Shown: positions 42,286 to 52,092, counted from the stretch's first letter. The stretch: 64,000 nt of DNA from Microbacterium hominis NBRC 15708 (GCF_001592125.1 NZ_BCWI01000011.1:1-64000), one strand, 5' to 3'. Numbers and translations are program-made. Notes: a model not told the origin generated them from the sequence alone.

Positions 42286-43151
42286 GCGGCGCCCCCGCGG
42301 CCGGCGGCTCCCTGTACGACCGCTGCGCGCAGGAGGCGGCGGCCACGGTCATCGGCGCGTACTCCACGTCGTTCGCACTCGCCTGCCGCCTGCTCGGCCC
42401 CCGCGTGCGCGCACACGTGCGCAGCATCTACGCGCTCGTGCGCGTCGCCGACGAGGTGGTCGACGGCGCCGCCGAGCAGACCGGCCTTCCCGCGTCGACC
42501 CACCGGCTCCTGCTCGACGAGCTGGAGGCCGAGACGCTCGCGGCCGTCGCCCGGGGGTTCAGCACCAACCTGATCGTCCACGCGTTCGCCCTCGCCGCCC
42601 GGGAGTGCGGCATCGGACACGACCTGGTGCGACCGTTCTTCGCCTCGATGCGGACGGATCTCACGCGCACGCGGCACGACGACGCCTCGCACGACGAGTA
42701 CGTCTACGGCTCGGCCGAGGTCGTCGGCCTGATGTGCCTGCAGGTGTTCGTCAACGCCGGGCGGGCGACACCGCTCGCTCCCGACCCCGGCCTCGTCGAC
42801 GGCGCCCGGCGCCTGGGCGCCGCCTTCCAGGACGTCAACTTCCTCCGCGACCGCACCGACGACGAGAACCGACTGGGACGGGACTATCTCGGACTGCAGG
42901 ACGGACGCCGCGATCGCACGGCCGTCCTCGACCGCATCGACGCCGACCTGGATGCCGCGGCCGCCGCGATCGCCGACCTGCCCGCCGACTGCCGGCGGGC
43001 CGTGACGACCGCCCACGGCCTGTTCGCCGAGCTCGCGCACCGCTTGCGCGAGGACGACGACACGGCCCGTGTGTCCGTCCCCACACCGGTCAAGGCCACC
43101 ATCGCGGCCCGGGCGCTCGCCGGCCGCCCCCCGAAACGGAGCACTCCATGA
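42282..43151 (+). CDS. crtB: Phytoene synthase
   Basis: A 289-residue squalene/phytoene-synthase-family enzyme joining two GGPP to phytoene. Substrate motifs VRVADEVVD and LRDRTDDENRLGRDYL hold the two Asp-rich sites; YSTSFALACRLLGP and YVYGSAEVVGLM are conserved. The GTG at 42282 and the downstream ATG (43148-43151) both show 4-bp overlaps. Confidence 0.95.
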   Translation: MSGAPAAGGSLYDRCAQEAAATVIGAYSTSFALACRLLGPRVRAHVRSIYALVRVADEVVDGAAEQTGLPASTHRLLLDELEAETLAAVARGFSTNLIVHAFALAARECGIGHDLVRPFFASMRTDLTRTRHDDASHDEYVYGSAEVVGLMCLQVFVNAGRATPLAPDPGLVDGARRLGAAFQDVNFLRDRTDDENRLGRDYLGLQDGRRDRTAVLDRIDADLDAAAAAIADLPADCRRAVTTAHGLFAELAHRLREDDDTARVSVPTPVKATIAARALAGRPPKRSTP

Positions 43152-44737
43152 CCCGCACGGCCCTCGTCATCGGTGGCGGGATCTCCGGCCTCGCGACCGC
43201 CGCCCTCCTCGCCCGCGACGGGTGGCAGGTGGAGCTGCACGAGGCCGGGGACGCGCTGGGCGGGCGGGCCGGCTCCTGGGAGCGCGACGGCTTCCGCTTC
43301 GACACCGGCCCCAGCTGGTACCTCATGCCGGAGGTCTTCGACCATTTCTTCCGCCTGTGCGGCACGAGCGCCGCCGCCGAGCTCGACCTGGTGCCGCTGA
43401 CGCCGGCCTACCGGGTGTACCCCGAGCCGGATGCCGGTGCCGCCAGCGCCGCCGTCGACGTCGTCTCGGGGCGCGAGGCGGCGCGGGAGCTCTTCGAGAG
43501 CCGGGAACCCGGCGCGGGAGCCCGCCTCGACGCGTACCTCGACTCGGCCGCCGACGCCTACGACCTCGCCGTGTCGCGATTCCTCTACGACACGTACGCC
43601 TCCACGAAGGGACTGCGCGATCCTGCCGTCGCCGGTCAACTGCCACGACTGGCGCCGCTGCTGACACGGTCGCTCGACGACCATGTCGCCCGTCGTTTCC
43701 GCGATCCGGTGCTGCGTCAGATCCTCGGCTACCCGGCCGTGTTCCTCGGCTCGTCGCCGTTCGACGCGCCCAGCCTGTACCACCTGATGAGCCACCTCGA
43801 TCTCGACGACGGGGTGCTGTATCCGCAGGGCGGCTTCACCGAGGTCATCGCCGCGGTCGCGCGGGTCGCCCGTGCACAGGGCGCGGTGCTGCACACCTCC
43901 TCGCCCGTCGCCGAGATCCTCACCCAGGATGCCCGTGCGATCGGCATCCGCCTCTCCGACGGCACCGTGCGAGAGGCCGACATCGTCGTCTCCTCCGCCG
44001 ATCTCCACGAGACCGAGACGACCATGCTCCCGCCGTCGCTCCAGTCCTACCCGCCACGGTGGTGGCGCCGGCGCAACCCGGGGCCCGGGGCGCTGCTGCT
44101 CCTGCTCGGTGTCGACGGGGAGCTGCCGCAGCTCGCGCACCACACGCTGTTGTTCGCCCGCGACTGGGAGAAGAACTTCGGCGACGTGTTCGGCGCCGAC
44201 CCCCGCATCCCCGACCCCGCCTCCCTGTACATCTGCCGCCCCTCCGCGACGGATCCGACCGTCGCGCCGCCGGGCGCCGAGAACCTCTTCGTACTCGTCC
44301 CCATGCCTGCCGACCCCTCGCTCGGCCGTGGCGGCGTGGACGGGGCCGGCGCGCCGGCGATCGAGCAGGCGGCCGACCGGGTGATCGCCCAGATCGCGGC
44401 GTGGACCGGCATCCCCGACCTCGCCGCGCGCATCCGGGTGCGACGCACCATCGCGCCCGCCGACTTCGAGGCCGACCTGGGCGCCTGGCGCGGAGGCGCC
44501 CTGGGGCTCGCGCACACCCTCCGCCAGAGCGCGGTCTTCCGTCCGCGCAACGCCTCGCGCAAGGTGCGCGGCCTGTTCTACGCCGGCACGTCGGTGCTCC
44601 CGGGCATCGGGCTGCCGATGTGCCTCATCTCGGCCGAGCTCGTCGTCAAGCGGCTGCGCGGCGATCGCGGTGCCGCGCGCCTGCCCGAGCCCTCGGGAGT
44701 CGGCGCGCGACGCCGCGCCCCTGAGGACGACCGCTGA
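43148..44737 (+). CDS. crtI: Phytoene desaturase
   Basis: A 529-residue FAD enzyme of the CrtI type converting phytoene to lycopene. The dinucleotide-binding motif VIGGGISGLATAALL is at the N-terminus, followed by GGRAGSWERDGFRFDTGPSW. The C-terminal bacterial-type desaturase signature reads GLFYAGTSVLPGIGLPMCLIS. Four consecutive desaturations would yield lycopene. ATG at 43148 overlaps the crtB stop. Confidence 0.95.
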   Translation: MTRTALVIGGGISGLATAALLARDGWQVELHEAGDALGGRAGSWERDGFRFDTGPSWYLMPEVFDHFFRLCGTSAAAELDLVPLTPAYRVYPEPDAGAASAAVDVVSGREAARELFESREPGAGARLDAYLDSAADAYDLAVSRFLYDTYASTKGLRDPAVAGQLPRLAPLLTRSLDDHVARRFRDPVLRQILGYPAVFLGSSPFDAPSLYHLMSHLDLDDGVLYPQGGFTEVIAAVARVARAQGAVLHTSSPVAEILTQDARAIGIRLSDGTVREADIVVSSADLHETETTMLPPSLQSYPPRWWRRRNPGPGALLLLLGVDGELPQLAHHTLLFARDWEKNFGDVFGADPRIPDPASLYICRPSATDPTVAPPGAENLFVLVPMPADPSLGRGGVDGAGAPAIEQAADRVIAQIAAWTGIPDLAARIRVRRTIAPADFEADLGAWRGGALGLAHTLRQSAVFRPRNASRKVRGLFYAGTSVLPGIGLPMCLISAELVVKRLRGDRGAARLPEPSGVGARRRAPEDDR

Positions 44738-44738
44738 C

Positions 44739-45137
44739 ATGCCCGGCGCGTACCTGCTCGTGCTCCTGGTGTCGATCGGCGGGGTGATGGCGCTCGACGC
44801 CCGCCTGCGCCTGGCGCTCTGGCCCCGCCGCGGCGACGGCGGCGACCGCCTCCGTGCCCGCAATGCGGGCGCGATCGTCGTCGGGACGGCGTTCTTCCTG
44901 GTGTGGGATGCCGTGGGCATCGCGACCGGCGTCTTCGTCAAGGGAGACAGCCCCTACCTCCTGGGCGTCGACCTCGCCCCGCACCTGCCGATCGAGGAGC
45001 CCCTGTTCCTCGCCTTCCTCTGCTACCTGGCGCTCACCGTCCACGCCGCTGCCCGCCGGTTCGCCGACCGTTCGCACAGCGGCGCGCCGGAGACACGGCG
45101 TCCCCCCGGCGCGCGCGATCCCCGGAGGTCGTCGTGA
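44739..45137 (+). CDS. crtYe: C50 carotenoid epsilon-cyclase subunit
   Basis: A 132-residue membrane protein with three hydrophobic helices and the lycopene-cyclase-domain motif LPIEEPLFLAFL. In Corynebacterium CrtYe and CrtYf form a heterodimeric cyclase acting on flavuxanthin. The start is 1 nt after the crtI stop; its stop overlaps crtYf. The C-terminus is Arg/Pro-rich. Confidence 0.9.
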   Translation: MPGAYLLVLLVSIGGVMALDARLRLALWPRRGDGGDRLRARNAGAIVVGTAFFLVWDAVGIATGVFVKGDSPYLLGVDLAPHLPIEEPLFLAFLCYLALTVHAAARRFADRSHSGAPETRRPPGARDPRRSS

Positions 45138-45466
45138 CCTACCCGCTCATCGTGCTCCCGTTCGCCGTCGTCGCCGCGGCGGCCGTGCTCGCCACCGCGC
45201 GGCGTCCCGCATTCCGGGCGCGTCTGCGTGCGAGCGCGATCGCGGCGATCGTCCTGCTGCTGCTCACGGCGGTGTTCGACAATCTGATGATCGCCGCGGG
45301 CCTGTTCACGTATCCGGAGGAGCTCATCAGCGGCATCCGCATCGGCCTCGCCCCCATCGAGGACCTGTCGTATCCCCTCGTCGCCGCGTTCGCCGTGCCC
45401 GCCGTCGCGGAGCTGCTCCGCCGACCGCGCTCTCCGCGGCCGCAAGACGCGGGAGCGTCCCGATGA
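45134..45466 (+). CDS. crtYf: C50 carotenoid epsilon-cyclase subunit
   Basis: A 110-residue membrane protein, the second cyclase half: three helices and the conserved LAPIEDLSYPLVAAF. The GTG at 45134 overlaps the crtYe stop (GTGA) and its stop overlaps the crtEb ATG (ATGA, 45463-45466). It needs CrtYe to work. Confidence 0.9.
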   Translation: MTYPLIVLPFAVVAAAAVLATARRPAFRARLRASAIAAIVLLLLTAVFDNLMIAAGLFTYPEELISGIRIGLAPIEDLSYPLVAAFAVPAVAELLRRPRSPRPQDAGASR

Positions 45467-46335
45467 GCGCCGGGGCGACGCTGCGCCAACTGCTCGTCGC
45501 GTCACGTCCGGTCAGCTGGATCAACACCGCCTACCCGTTCGCGGCCGCCCTGCTGCTCACGACGGGACGGATCGATGCGACGCTCGTGGTGGGCACGATC
45601 TTCTTCCTCATCCCGTACAACCTGGCGATGTACGGGATCAACGACGTCTTCGACTACGAGTCCGACCTCCGCAACCCCCGCAAGGGCGGGGCGCACGGCG
45701 CCGTGCTCGACCGTCGCTTCCACCGGATCACCCTGTGGGCGGCGGGGCTGTCGTGCATGCCGTTCGTCGCCTATCTCGTGATCGTCGGCTCGATCGCATC
45801 GACGCTGGTGCTCGCCGCGAGCCTCTTCTTCGTCGTCTTCTACTCCGCCCCGCCGCTGCGGCTGAAGGAGCGGCCCGTCGCCGATTCGGTGACCAGCAGC
45901 ATCCACTTCTTCTCCCCCGCCGTGTACGGCCTCGTCCTGGCCGGCGCGACGTGGACCCGGCACCTCGGCGCCGTGATCCTCGCGTTCGCACTGTGGGGCG
46001 TCGCCTCGCACGCGTTCGGTGCCGTGCAGGACGTGGTCGCCGACCGCGAGGCCGGCATCGGTTCGATCGCGACGGCTTTCGGCGCGCGCGCCACCGTGCG
46101 TCTCGCCCTCACCGGCTACGCGCTGGCGGGGGCGGTCATGCTGGGCGCCGCCTGGCCCGGACCCCTCGCCGCACTCCTGGCCCTGCCCTACCTGGTCACC
46201 GTCTGGCCGTACCGCCACGTCTCCGACGCGGATGCCGCGACCGCGACGCACGGCTGGGACCGCTTCCTCTGGCTCAACCAGTTCACCGGCTTCGCCGTCA
46301 CGCTGCTGCTGATCTGGTTCGCCCTCATCCGCTGA
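45463..46335 (+). CDS. crtEb: Lycopene elongase, UbiA-type prenyltransferase
   Basis: A 290-residue integral membrane prenyltransferase with about eight helices. The metal-diphosphate motif is NDVFDYESD; the second Asp-rich loop is DVVADREAG. CrtEb adds two DMAPP units to lycopene to give flavuxanthin, which CrtYe/Yf cyclise to decaprenoxanthin or, with related enzymes, sarcinaxanthin. Last gene of the operon; a terminator follows. Confidence 0.93.
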   Translation: MSAGATLRQLLVASRPVSWINTAYPFAAALLLTTGRIDATLVVGTIFFLIPYNLAMYGINDVFDYESDLRNPRKGGAHGAVLDRRFHRITLWAAGLSCMPFVAYLVIVGSIASTLVLAASLFFVVFYSAPPLRLKERPVADSVTSSIHFFSPAVYGLVLAGATWTRHLGAVILAFALWGVASHAFGAVQDVVADREAGIGSIATAFGARATVRLALTGYALAGAVMLGAAWPGPLAALLALPYLVTVWPYRHVSDADAATATHGWDRFLWLNQFTGFAVTLLLIWFALIR

Positions 46336-46380
46336 GCGCCGCGCGCAGCCGCGCACCAGACGGCGGACCCCGGCAGACGA

Positions 46381-46416
46381 GACGGCGGCACCCCCGACTC
46401 CGGGGATGCCGCCGTC
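46381..46416. terminator. Terminator between crtEb and the UPF0182 gene
   Basis: GACGGCGGCA/TGCCGCCGTC outer arms and CCCCG/CGGGG inner arms with one mismatch and a 4-nt loop; it lies between convergent genes and could serve both. Confidence 0.7.
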
Positions 46417-46434
46417 AGCGGGACTGCGATCCGC

Positions 46435-49350
46435 TCAGCCCTGGCCCTCGAGCTGGAGGAGCTTCTGCAGCGCGGCGGTCAGACGCGCGTCGGCCTCGCC
46501 GTACTTGGTCCAGTCGCCCTGCGTCAGGGCCGCCTGGCGGTCCATCATCGCCTGCTGCGCATCCTTCAGCGCGGCCTGGAACTCCACGCTCGTGCCGGTT
46601 CCGCCGCCCGTGCCCGAGCCGGTGCCGGCATCCGTGCCACCGCTCTCCGACGGTGACGGAGACGGAGAGGGCGTCACGCCGCCGTCACCCGTGCTGGCGC
46701 CGGAGTCTCCGCCGAACAGCTTGTCGAGCGCGTCCTGCAGCGTGTTCTCGAAGGCCACCTGGTTGCCGAACGCGACGAGGATCTTCTGGAGCGTGGGGAG
46801 CTTGGTCGATCCCGACGACTGCACGAAGACCGGCTGCACGTACAGCAGACCACCGCCGACGGGCAGGGTGAGCAGGTTGCCGTTGAGCACCTGGGACTGG
46901 TTCTGGTTCAGCAGGTTCGAGAACGACGACACATCGGGCTCGGAGTTGAACGTGTTCTGCACCTGGCCGGGTCCGGGGACCGGGGTCTCCGCGTTGATCT
47001 CCAGCATCCGGAGCTTGCCGTAGTTCGGATCCTTGACCCCCGCCGTGGCCCCGGCGTCCGAGTCGACGGACAGGTAGCCCATGAGGACGTTCCGCGTGTC
47101 GTCACCGCCGGGGATGAACGTCGTGAACATCGAGTAGGTCGGGGACTGCTGACCCGGCATCTTCATCGTGAGGTAGTACGGCGGCTGCAGCACCTCCTGC
47201 TTGGAGACCGGGTCGTTCGGGGTCTTCCAGGCGTTGTCGCGCTGGTAGAACGATCCGGCGTCGTCGACGTGGTAGGTGCCGAGCATGGCGCGCTGCACCT
47301 TGAACAGGTCGGTCGGGTAGCGCACGTGGCTCATCAGGTCGCCGCTCATCTCCGTGAGGGGCTTGAGCGTCGACGGGTAGACCTTCTGCCACGCCTGCAG
47401 CAGCGGGTCGGTGTCGTCCCACGCGTACAGCGTCACCTTGCCGTCGTACGCGTCGACGGTCGCCTTCACCGAGTTGCGGATGTAGTTGACGTCGTCGAGC
47501 GCGACGCGCGGCGTCGTGTTCGTCGTGTCGCTGATGGCGTCGCGCAGGCTCACGATCGACGAGTACGGGTAGTTCGCGCTCAGCGTGTAGCCGTCCACGA
47601 TCCACACGATCCGCCCGTCCACCACCGACGGGTACGGGTCGTTGTCGAGCTCGAGGTAGGGGGCGACCTTGTTGACGCGGTCGATCGGGTTGCGGTCGTA
47701 CAGGATCTGCGAGTCCGCGTTGATGCCGTCCGAGAAGAGGATGTCGGTCGACTGGAACTTCAGCGAGTAGATCAGCCGGTTGAACGGGTTGCCGATGTTC
47801 GGGCCGCCGTCACCGGAGAAGGTCGTCTTGGTCTGCGCGGCGTCGCCCGTTCCCCGGGGGTAGTCGAGCTCGATGTCGGGCGTACCCTCGGGCGCTCCGA
47901 CGATCGAGTAGGCGGGCGAGTTCTCGCCGAAGTAGACACGCGGCTCGTACTGCTCCCCCGTCGTGAGGGCGCCCGTGGTGGGGATGCCGCGCTCCACGAA
48001 GACCGGGTTGCCGTCGGCGGTGCGCTCGTTGCCCTTCGCGGCGACCATGCCGTAGCCGTGCGTGTAGACGAGCGTCGAGTTGTACCACGACGCCGCCTGG
48101 CCGAGCTGGCCGATGTTGAGCTCGCGCAGCGAGACGACGGTGTCCTGGCTCTTGCCGTCGATCTGGTAGCGGTCGACGTCCAGCGGGTCGGTGAACTGGT
48201 AGTACGACCGGTACTGCTCGAGCTGGCGGACGGTCGGCGAGATGATCGCGGGGTCCATGATGCGGATGGATGCCGTGGTCTCGGCATCCGAGCGCAGCTG
48301 CCCGGTCTCGGCGTTCGTGACGGCCTGGAAATCGCTCTTGGTCAGCCCGTCGATGCCGTACGCCTTCTTGGTCGCATCGATGTTGCGCTGGTAGTACGGG
48401 CTCTCCAGGGTCTCCTGGTTGGGGCGCACCTGGATGTTGGTCACGACCCACGGGTAGGCGACGCCGACGACCAGCGCCGAGACGATCAGAAGGCCCGTGC
48501 CGATGAGCGGGAAGCGCCAGCGGCCCACGATGGCGGTCACGAAGAACAGCACGGCGACGATGACGGCGGCGATGGCGATGATCGTCAGGCCCGGGATGAT
48601 GGCGTGGTCGTCGACGTAGCTGGCGCCCGTGATGCGATCGCTCTGCTGCGTGAGCGTCTTGTAGCGGTCGAGCCAGATGCTCACGCCCTGCACGAGGAGG
48701 TACAGTCCCGCGATCACCGCGAGCTGGATGCGGGCGGCCTTCGAGATGCGCAGCTCACGCTGTCCGACGCGCACGGAGCCGTACAGGTAGGCGACCAGGG
48801 CCGTGACGATGAGCGAGACCAGCAGCACCGCCGAGGCGAAGCCGAGGGCGGAGCTGAAGAACGGCAGCGAGAAGAGGTAGAAGCCGGTGTCCAGCTGGAA
48901 CTGGGGGTCGAGCTCCCCCGTGTCGACCCGGTTGAACCACAGCCACACGGTCTCCCACTGCGCCGACGCCGCGAACCCGGCGAAGAAGCCGAAGAAGACG
49001 GGGATGCCCCACATCGCGAGACGACGCAGCGGCTCGACGACCTCCTGGTAGTGGTCCAGCTGCGAGGTGAGCCGGGCGTAGACGGGCCGCAGGCGGTACG
49101 CCAGCTGGATCGCGGCGAACACCGGCACCGCCATCGCGAGAAATCCGATGACGAACATGATCACGCGAGCCGACCACTGCGTCCACAGCACGCTCGAGAA
49201 CCCGAGCTGATCGAACCACAGCCAGTCGGCGTAGAGGCTCGCGAAGACGAAGAAGCCCACCACGATGACGGCGATCACGGCGAGCGTGATGGCGATGGCG
49301 CGGCGGAAGGGATTCGGCGTGGCCTGGTTCGGCGCTGAGGTCGTGGTCAC
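46435..49350 (-). CDS. UPF0182 family membrane protein
   Basis: A 971-residue protein of a widespread actinobacterial and cyanobacterial family without known function. The first 320 residues hold about seven membrane helices (for example ITLAVIAVIVVGFFVFASLY); the remaining 650 form a large extracytoplasmic domain with SYYQFTDPLDVDRYQ, PRVYFGENSP, NRLIYSLKF and PRMLGTYH-like segments. The end is a Pro/Ser/Gly/Thr-rich linker and a helical tail. The GTG at 49350 is 6 nt from TAGGAT. Confidence 0.93.
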   Translation of the reverse strand: MTTTSAPNQATPNPFRRAIAITLAVIAVIVVGFFVFASLYADWLWFDQLGFSSVLWTQWSARVIMFVIGFLAMAVPVFAAIQLAYRLRPVYARLTSQLDHYQEVVEPLRRLAMWGIPVFFGFFAGFAASAQWETVWLWFNRVDTGELDPQFQLDTGFYLFSLPFFSSALGFASAVLLVSLIVTALVAYLYGSVRVGQRELRISKAARIQLAVIAGLYLLVQGVSIWLDRYKTLTQQSDRITGASYVDDHAIIPGLTIIAIAAVIVAVLFFVTAIVGRWRFPLIGTGLLIVSALVVGVAYPWVVTNIQVRPNQETLESPYYQRNIDATKKAYGIDGLTKSDFQAVTNAETGQLRSDAETTASIRIMDPAIISPTVRQLEQYRSYYQFTDPLDVDRYQIDGKSQDTVVSLRELNIGQLGQAASWYNSTLVYTHGYGMVAAKGNERTADGNPVFVERGIPTTGALTTGEQYEPRVYFGENSPAYSIVGAPEGTPDIELDYPRGTGDAAQTKTTFSGDGGPNIGNPFNRLIYSLKFQSTDILFSDGINADSQILYDRNPIDRVNKVAPYLELDNDPYPSVVDGRIVWIVDGYTLSANYPYSSIVSLRDAISDTTNTTPRVALDDVNYIRNSVKATVDAYDGKVTLYAWDDTDPLLQAWQKVYPSTLKPLTEMSGDLMSHVRYPTDLFKVQRAMLGTYHVDDAGSFYQRDNAWKTPNDPVSKQEVLQPPYYLTMKMPGQQSPTYSMFTTFIPGGDDTRNVLMGYLSVDSDAGATAGVKDPNYGKLRMLEINAETPVPGPGQVQNTFNSEPDVSSFSNLLNQNQSQVLNGNLLTLPVGGGLLYVQPVFVQSSGSTKLPTLQKILVAFGNQVAFENTLQDALDKLFGGDSGASTGDGGVTPSPSPSPSESGGTDAGTGSGTGGGTGTSVEFQAALKDAQQAMMDRQAALTQGDWTKYGEADARLTAALQKLLQLEGQG

Positions 49351-49356
49351 CCCACC

Positions 49357-49362
49357 ATCCTA
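49357..49362 (-). promoter_or_regulatory. Leaderless -10 of the UPF0182 gene
   Basis: TAGGAT on the minus strand ends 6 nt before the GTG at 49350. Confidence 0.5.
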
Positions 49363-49413
49363 GGTGGGCGCATTCTGGAGGGACGCCGAGGAACCTTCCA
49401 GGATGCCGTGAGG

Positions 49414-50532
49414 TCAGCGGCAGGTGGGGAGCGCGTCCAGGTCGCCGCCGTCGCGGATCGTCGAGAGCACGGAGAGGGCGTCGTCGAGGGTGGCGACCGA
49501 GAACACGCGCAGGCCGGAGGGGATGTGGCCGACGACCTCGTCGCAGTTGGACTGCGGTGCGAGGAAGGAGGTGGCACCCGCGCCGACGGCGCCGTACATC
49601 TTCTGCCGGATGCCGCCGATGGCGCCCACCGTGCCCGAGGCGTCGATCGTCCCGGTGCCGGCGACCTGCTGGCCGCCGTTGAGGTTGCCGTCGGTGAGCG
49701 TGTCGATGATGCCGAGGGCGAACATCATGCCCGCGCTCGGGCCGCCCACGTTGTTGAGCTGGATGGTCACGTCGATGGGGAAGTCGTAGTCGTGCATCGT
49801 CGAGATGCCGACGAGCCACGTGGTCGCGCCGTCGACGGTCGCCTGCTTCGGCGTCACCTCGACGTTCTCGCTGGCGCCGGCCCGATCGATGGTCAGCTCG
49901 ACCGGGGCACCGCCGCCGGCGTTGATGATGCTGCGCAGCTGGTCGGTCTCGGTGATGGGCTGACCGTTCGCCGCACGGATGATGTCGTCCTTCTGCAGGA
50001 TGCCCTGCGCGGCGGAGTCGTCGGTCAGCGCGTAGACGCGCACCATCGGCTTGACGTCGTAGCCCAGCCGGGTCAGCGCCGCCGCGGTCGCCTCCTTCTG
50101 CGAGTCGACCATCATCACCGCGCTCTGCTCGTTGCGCTGCTCGGTCGTCTGCCCCTGCGGGAACACCTCGTCCACCGGGAGGACGGCTTTGGCCGGGTCG
50201 AACCATGCCAGGGCCAGCTCGAACCACGACGGGGTCCGCTCACGGTTGCCCACGACCTGCACGGTCAGCAGGTCGAGGGAGCCCGAGGTGGGGTAGGTCG
50301 ACGCGCCGGAGACCGTGATCAGCGGGACCTCGGCTCCCGAAGAGTCGGTCGTCGTGCCCAGCGTGTTGAACACGGGGCCCGGACGCTGGATCACGAACGA
50401 CGTCGGGATGAGGGTGAGCACCAGCAGCGCCACCAGGGCGACGGCCAGGGCCCACACCCCCACCCGCGTCGAACGCGACAGCGGGCGGCGGCGCGCGGGC
50501 ACGATCGTCGTGCCCTCGTCGAACAGTGCCAC
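49414..50532 (-). CDS. Lon-like PDZ-domain protease (YlbL type)
   Basis: A 372-residue membrane-anchored protease. One membrane helix at about 22-46, a PDZ domain at about 155-235 (AAQGILQKDDIIRAANGQPI), then a Lon-type Ser-Lys domain with Ser266 in NVGGPSAGMMF and Lys311 in GGIRQKMYGA. YlbL-type proteins degrade regulators or envelope proteins outside the membrane. It lies 63 bp upstream of UPF0182 on the same strand. Confidence 0.92.
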   Translation of the reverse strand: MALFDEGTTIVPARRRPLSRSTRVGVWALAVALVALLVLTLIPTSFVIQRPGPVFNTLGTTTDSSGAEVPLITVSGASTYPTSGSLDLLTVQVVGNRERTPSWFELALAWFDPAKAVLPVDEVFPQGQTTEQRNEQSAVMMVDSQKEATAAALTRLGYDVKPMVRVYALTDDSAAQGILQKDDIIRAANGQPITETDQLRSIINAGGGAPVELTIDRAGASENVEVTPKQATVDGATTWLVGISTMHDYDFPIDVTIQLNNVGGPSAGMMFALGIIDTLTDGNLNGGQQVAGTGTIDASGTVGAIGGIRQKMYGAVGAGATSFLAPQSNCDEVVGHIPSGLRVFSVATLDDALSVLSTIRDGGDLDALPTCR

Positions 50533-50546
50533 AGCAGACCTTCCCG

Positions 50547-50566
50547 GCCGATCGTTCGCGATCGGC
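50547..50566. promoter_or_regulatory. Perfect palindrome in the divergent promoter region
   Basis: GCCGATCG-TTCG-CGATCGGC, 8-bp arms, lies 15 bp upstream of the Lon-like protease start. It could be an operator or a leader hairpin. Confidence 0.35.
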
Positions 50567-50667
50567 GTACACGCGACGTCCTCCGTGGCGGGCCGAGACG
50601 GCCGTGCGGGGAAGTCCAGCCATTAGCGTAGAACGCGACGAGATCCGCCTGCTGAAAGGCGCCTGAT

Positions 50668-52092
50668 ATGGCTCACGACGACACTCCGGACCGACCCGAC
50701 GACGACGATTTCCAGGAGATGCTCCGCAATCTTCTCGGCGGTGGGGCGGGGCTCGATCCCGCTCAACTGGAGGGGCTCTCGCGGATGGGCGTCGATCCGG
50801 CGATGCTCCAGCAGATGATGGCCCAGCTCCAGCACGCCTTCGCGAACGGCAGCGACGACGGCATCGACTGGAGCTCCGCGAAGACCCAGGCGCTGCACCT
50901 GGCCAACAAGGACGGCCTCGGCATCAGCACCGGGCAGAAGCAGGACTTCGACCAGGCGTTCTCCCTCGCGACCCTGTGGCTGAGCGAGGCGACCACGATC
51001 TCCGACCTCGCCGGCGCACCGCAGGCGATCACGCGCGGCCAGTGGGTGGAGGAGTCGCTGCCGGTCTGGCAGGAGCTGGCCGAGCCCGTGGCCGACTCGA
51101 TCGCGGGCGCACTGACCGCGGCGATCGACGAGCAGACCCCCGAGGAGATGAAGCAGCTGATCGCAGGGGCGGGCACCTTCATGCGCAGGGTCGGCGGCTC
51201 CCTGTTCGCCGCGCAGCTGGGCGGGGTCATCGGACGGCTCTCGCAGGAGGTGCTGAGCGGGGGCGACGTCGGCATCCCGGTCATGCCCGACGGCGTGGCG
51301 GCCATCCTGCCGCAGAACTTCGCCGACTTCGCGCGCGACCTCGACGTCACCGACGATCAGCTCGCCCTGTACCTGGGCACCCGCGAGCTCGCCCACGCGC
51401 GACTGTTCCGCCACGCCCGATGGCTGCGCCTGCACGTCATCTCGCAGGTGACCGAGTTCGCCCGCGGCATCCACGTCGACACGAGCGCCCTCGAGGACCT
51501 CGCGTCGCGGTTCGACCCCTCCTCGCCCGAGGAGCTGCGTTCGGCGATCGAGTCGGGCGCCCTCCTCCCGCAGCGCACGCCCGCGCAGGACGCGGCACTC
51601 GGTCGGCTCGAGAACCTCCTGGCGACCATCGAGGGCTGGGTGGACGTGGTGACCGCGGATGCCACCTCCCGGCTTCCCGCCGCCGTCAAGATCGCCGAGG
51701 CGGTCCGCCGCCGCCGGGCCGTGGGCGGACCCGCGGAGCAGGCCATGGCGTCGCTCGTCGGGCTGGAGCTGCGGCCGCGGCGCCTGCGCGAGGCGGCGGC
51801 GATGTGGCGGGCCGTGACGGATGCCGTGGGCATCGAGGCCCGCGACGGTCTCTGGGACTACCCCGATCTCATGCCGACCGCCGAGGACATCGACGACCCG
51901 CAGGCGCTCGTGGCCCGTCTGCAGGCGCGCGCTCGCGGCGAAGCGCCCGAACGCGACGCCTTCGACGAGGCGCTCGACGAACTGCTGGCGCAGGCGGCGG
52001 ACGAGAAAGACTCCGGCACGTCCGCGGCGGGCACGAACGATCCCGACGCCGACCGCGCGACCGACGGGCCGGAAGACCCCCGCCCCGTCTGA
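50668..52092 (+). CDS. DUF2342 zinc-dependent metalloprotease-like protein
   Basis: A 474-residue protein of an actinobacterial family annotated as zinc-dependent metalloproteases or F420-associated proteins. The characteristic active-site-like helix reads RELAHARLFRHARWL, followed by HVISQVTEFARGIHVD. The start has GAAAGG upstream and the N-terminus is acidic. The C-terminus (from about 430) is Asp/Ala-rich and probably disordered. Divergent from the Lon-like protease. Confidence 0.88.
   Translation: MAHDDTPDRPDDDDFQEMLRNLLGGGAGLDPAQLEGLSRMGVDPAMLQQMMAQLQHAFANGSDDGIDWSSAKTQALHLANKDGLGISTGQKQDFDQAFSLATLWLSEATTISDLAGAPQAITRGQWVEESLPVWQELAEPVADSIAGALTAAIDEQTPEEMKQLIAGAGTFMRRVGGSLFAAQLGGVIGRLSQEVLSGGDVGIPVMPDGVAAILPQNFADFARDLDVTDDQLALYLGTRELAHARLFRHARWLRLHVISQVTEFARGIHVDTSALEDLASRFDPSSPEELRSAIESGALLPQRTPAQDAALGRLENLLATIEGWVDVVTADATSRLPAAVKIAEAVRRRRAVGGPAEQAMASLVGLELRPRRLREAAAMWRAVTDAVGIEARDGLWDYPDLMPTAEDIDDPQALVARLQARARGEAPERDAFDEALDELLAQAADEKDSGTSAAGTNDPDADRATDGPEDPRPV

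Noticed and set aside
40673..46335. Carotenoid cluster as the undescribed system
   Set aside because: Gene order and content match known C50 carotenoid operons; only its regulation merits a note.
47269..49338. 689-codon plus-strand frame inside the UPF0182 gene
   Set aside because: Shadow of a conserved gene, Arg/Val/Asp-rich with no recognisable fold.
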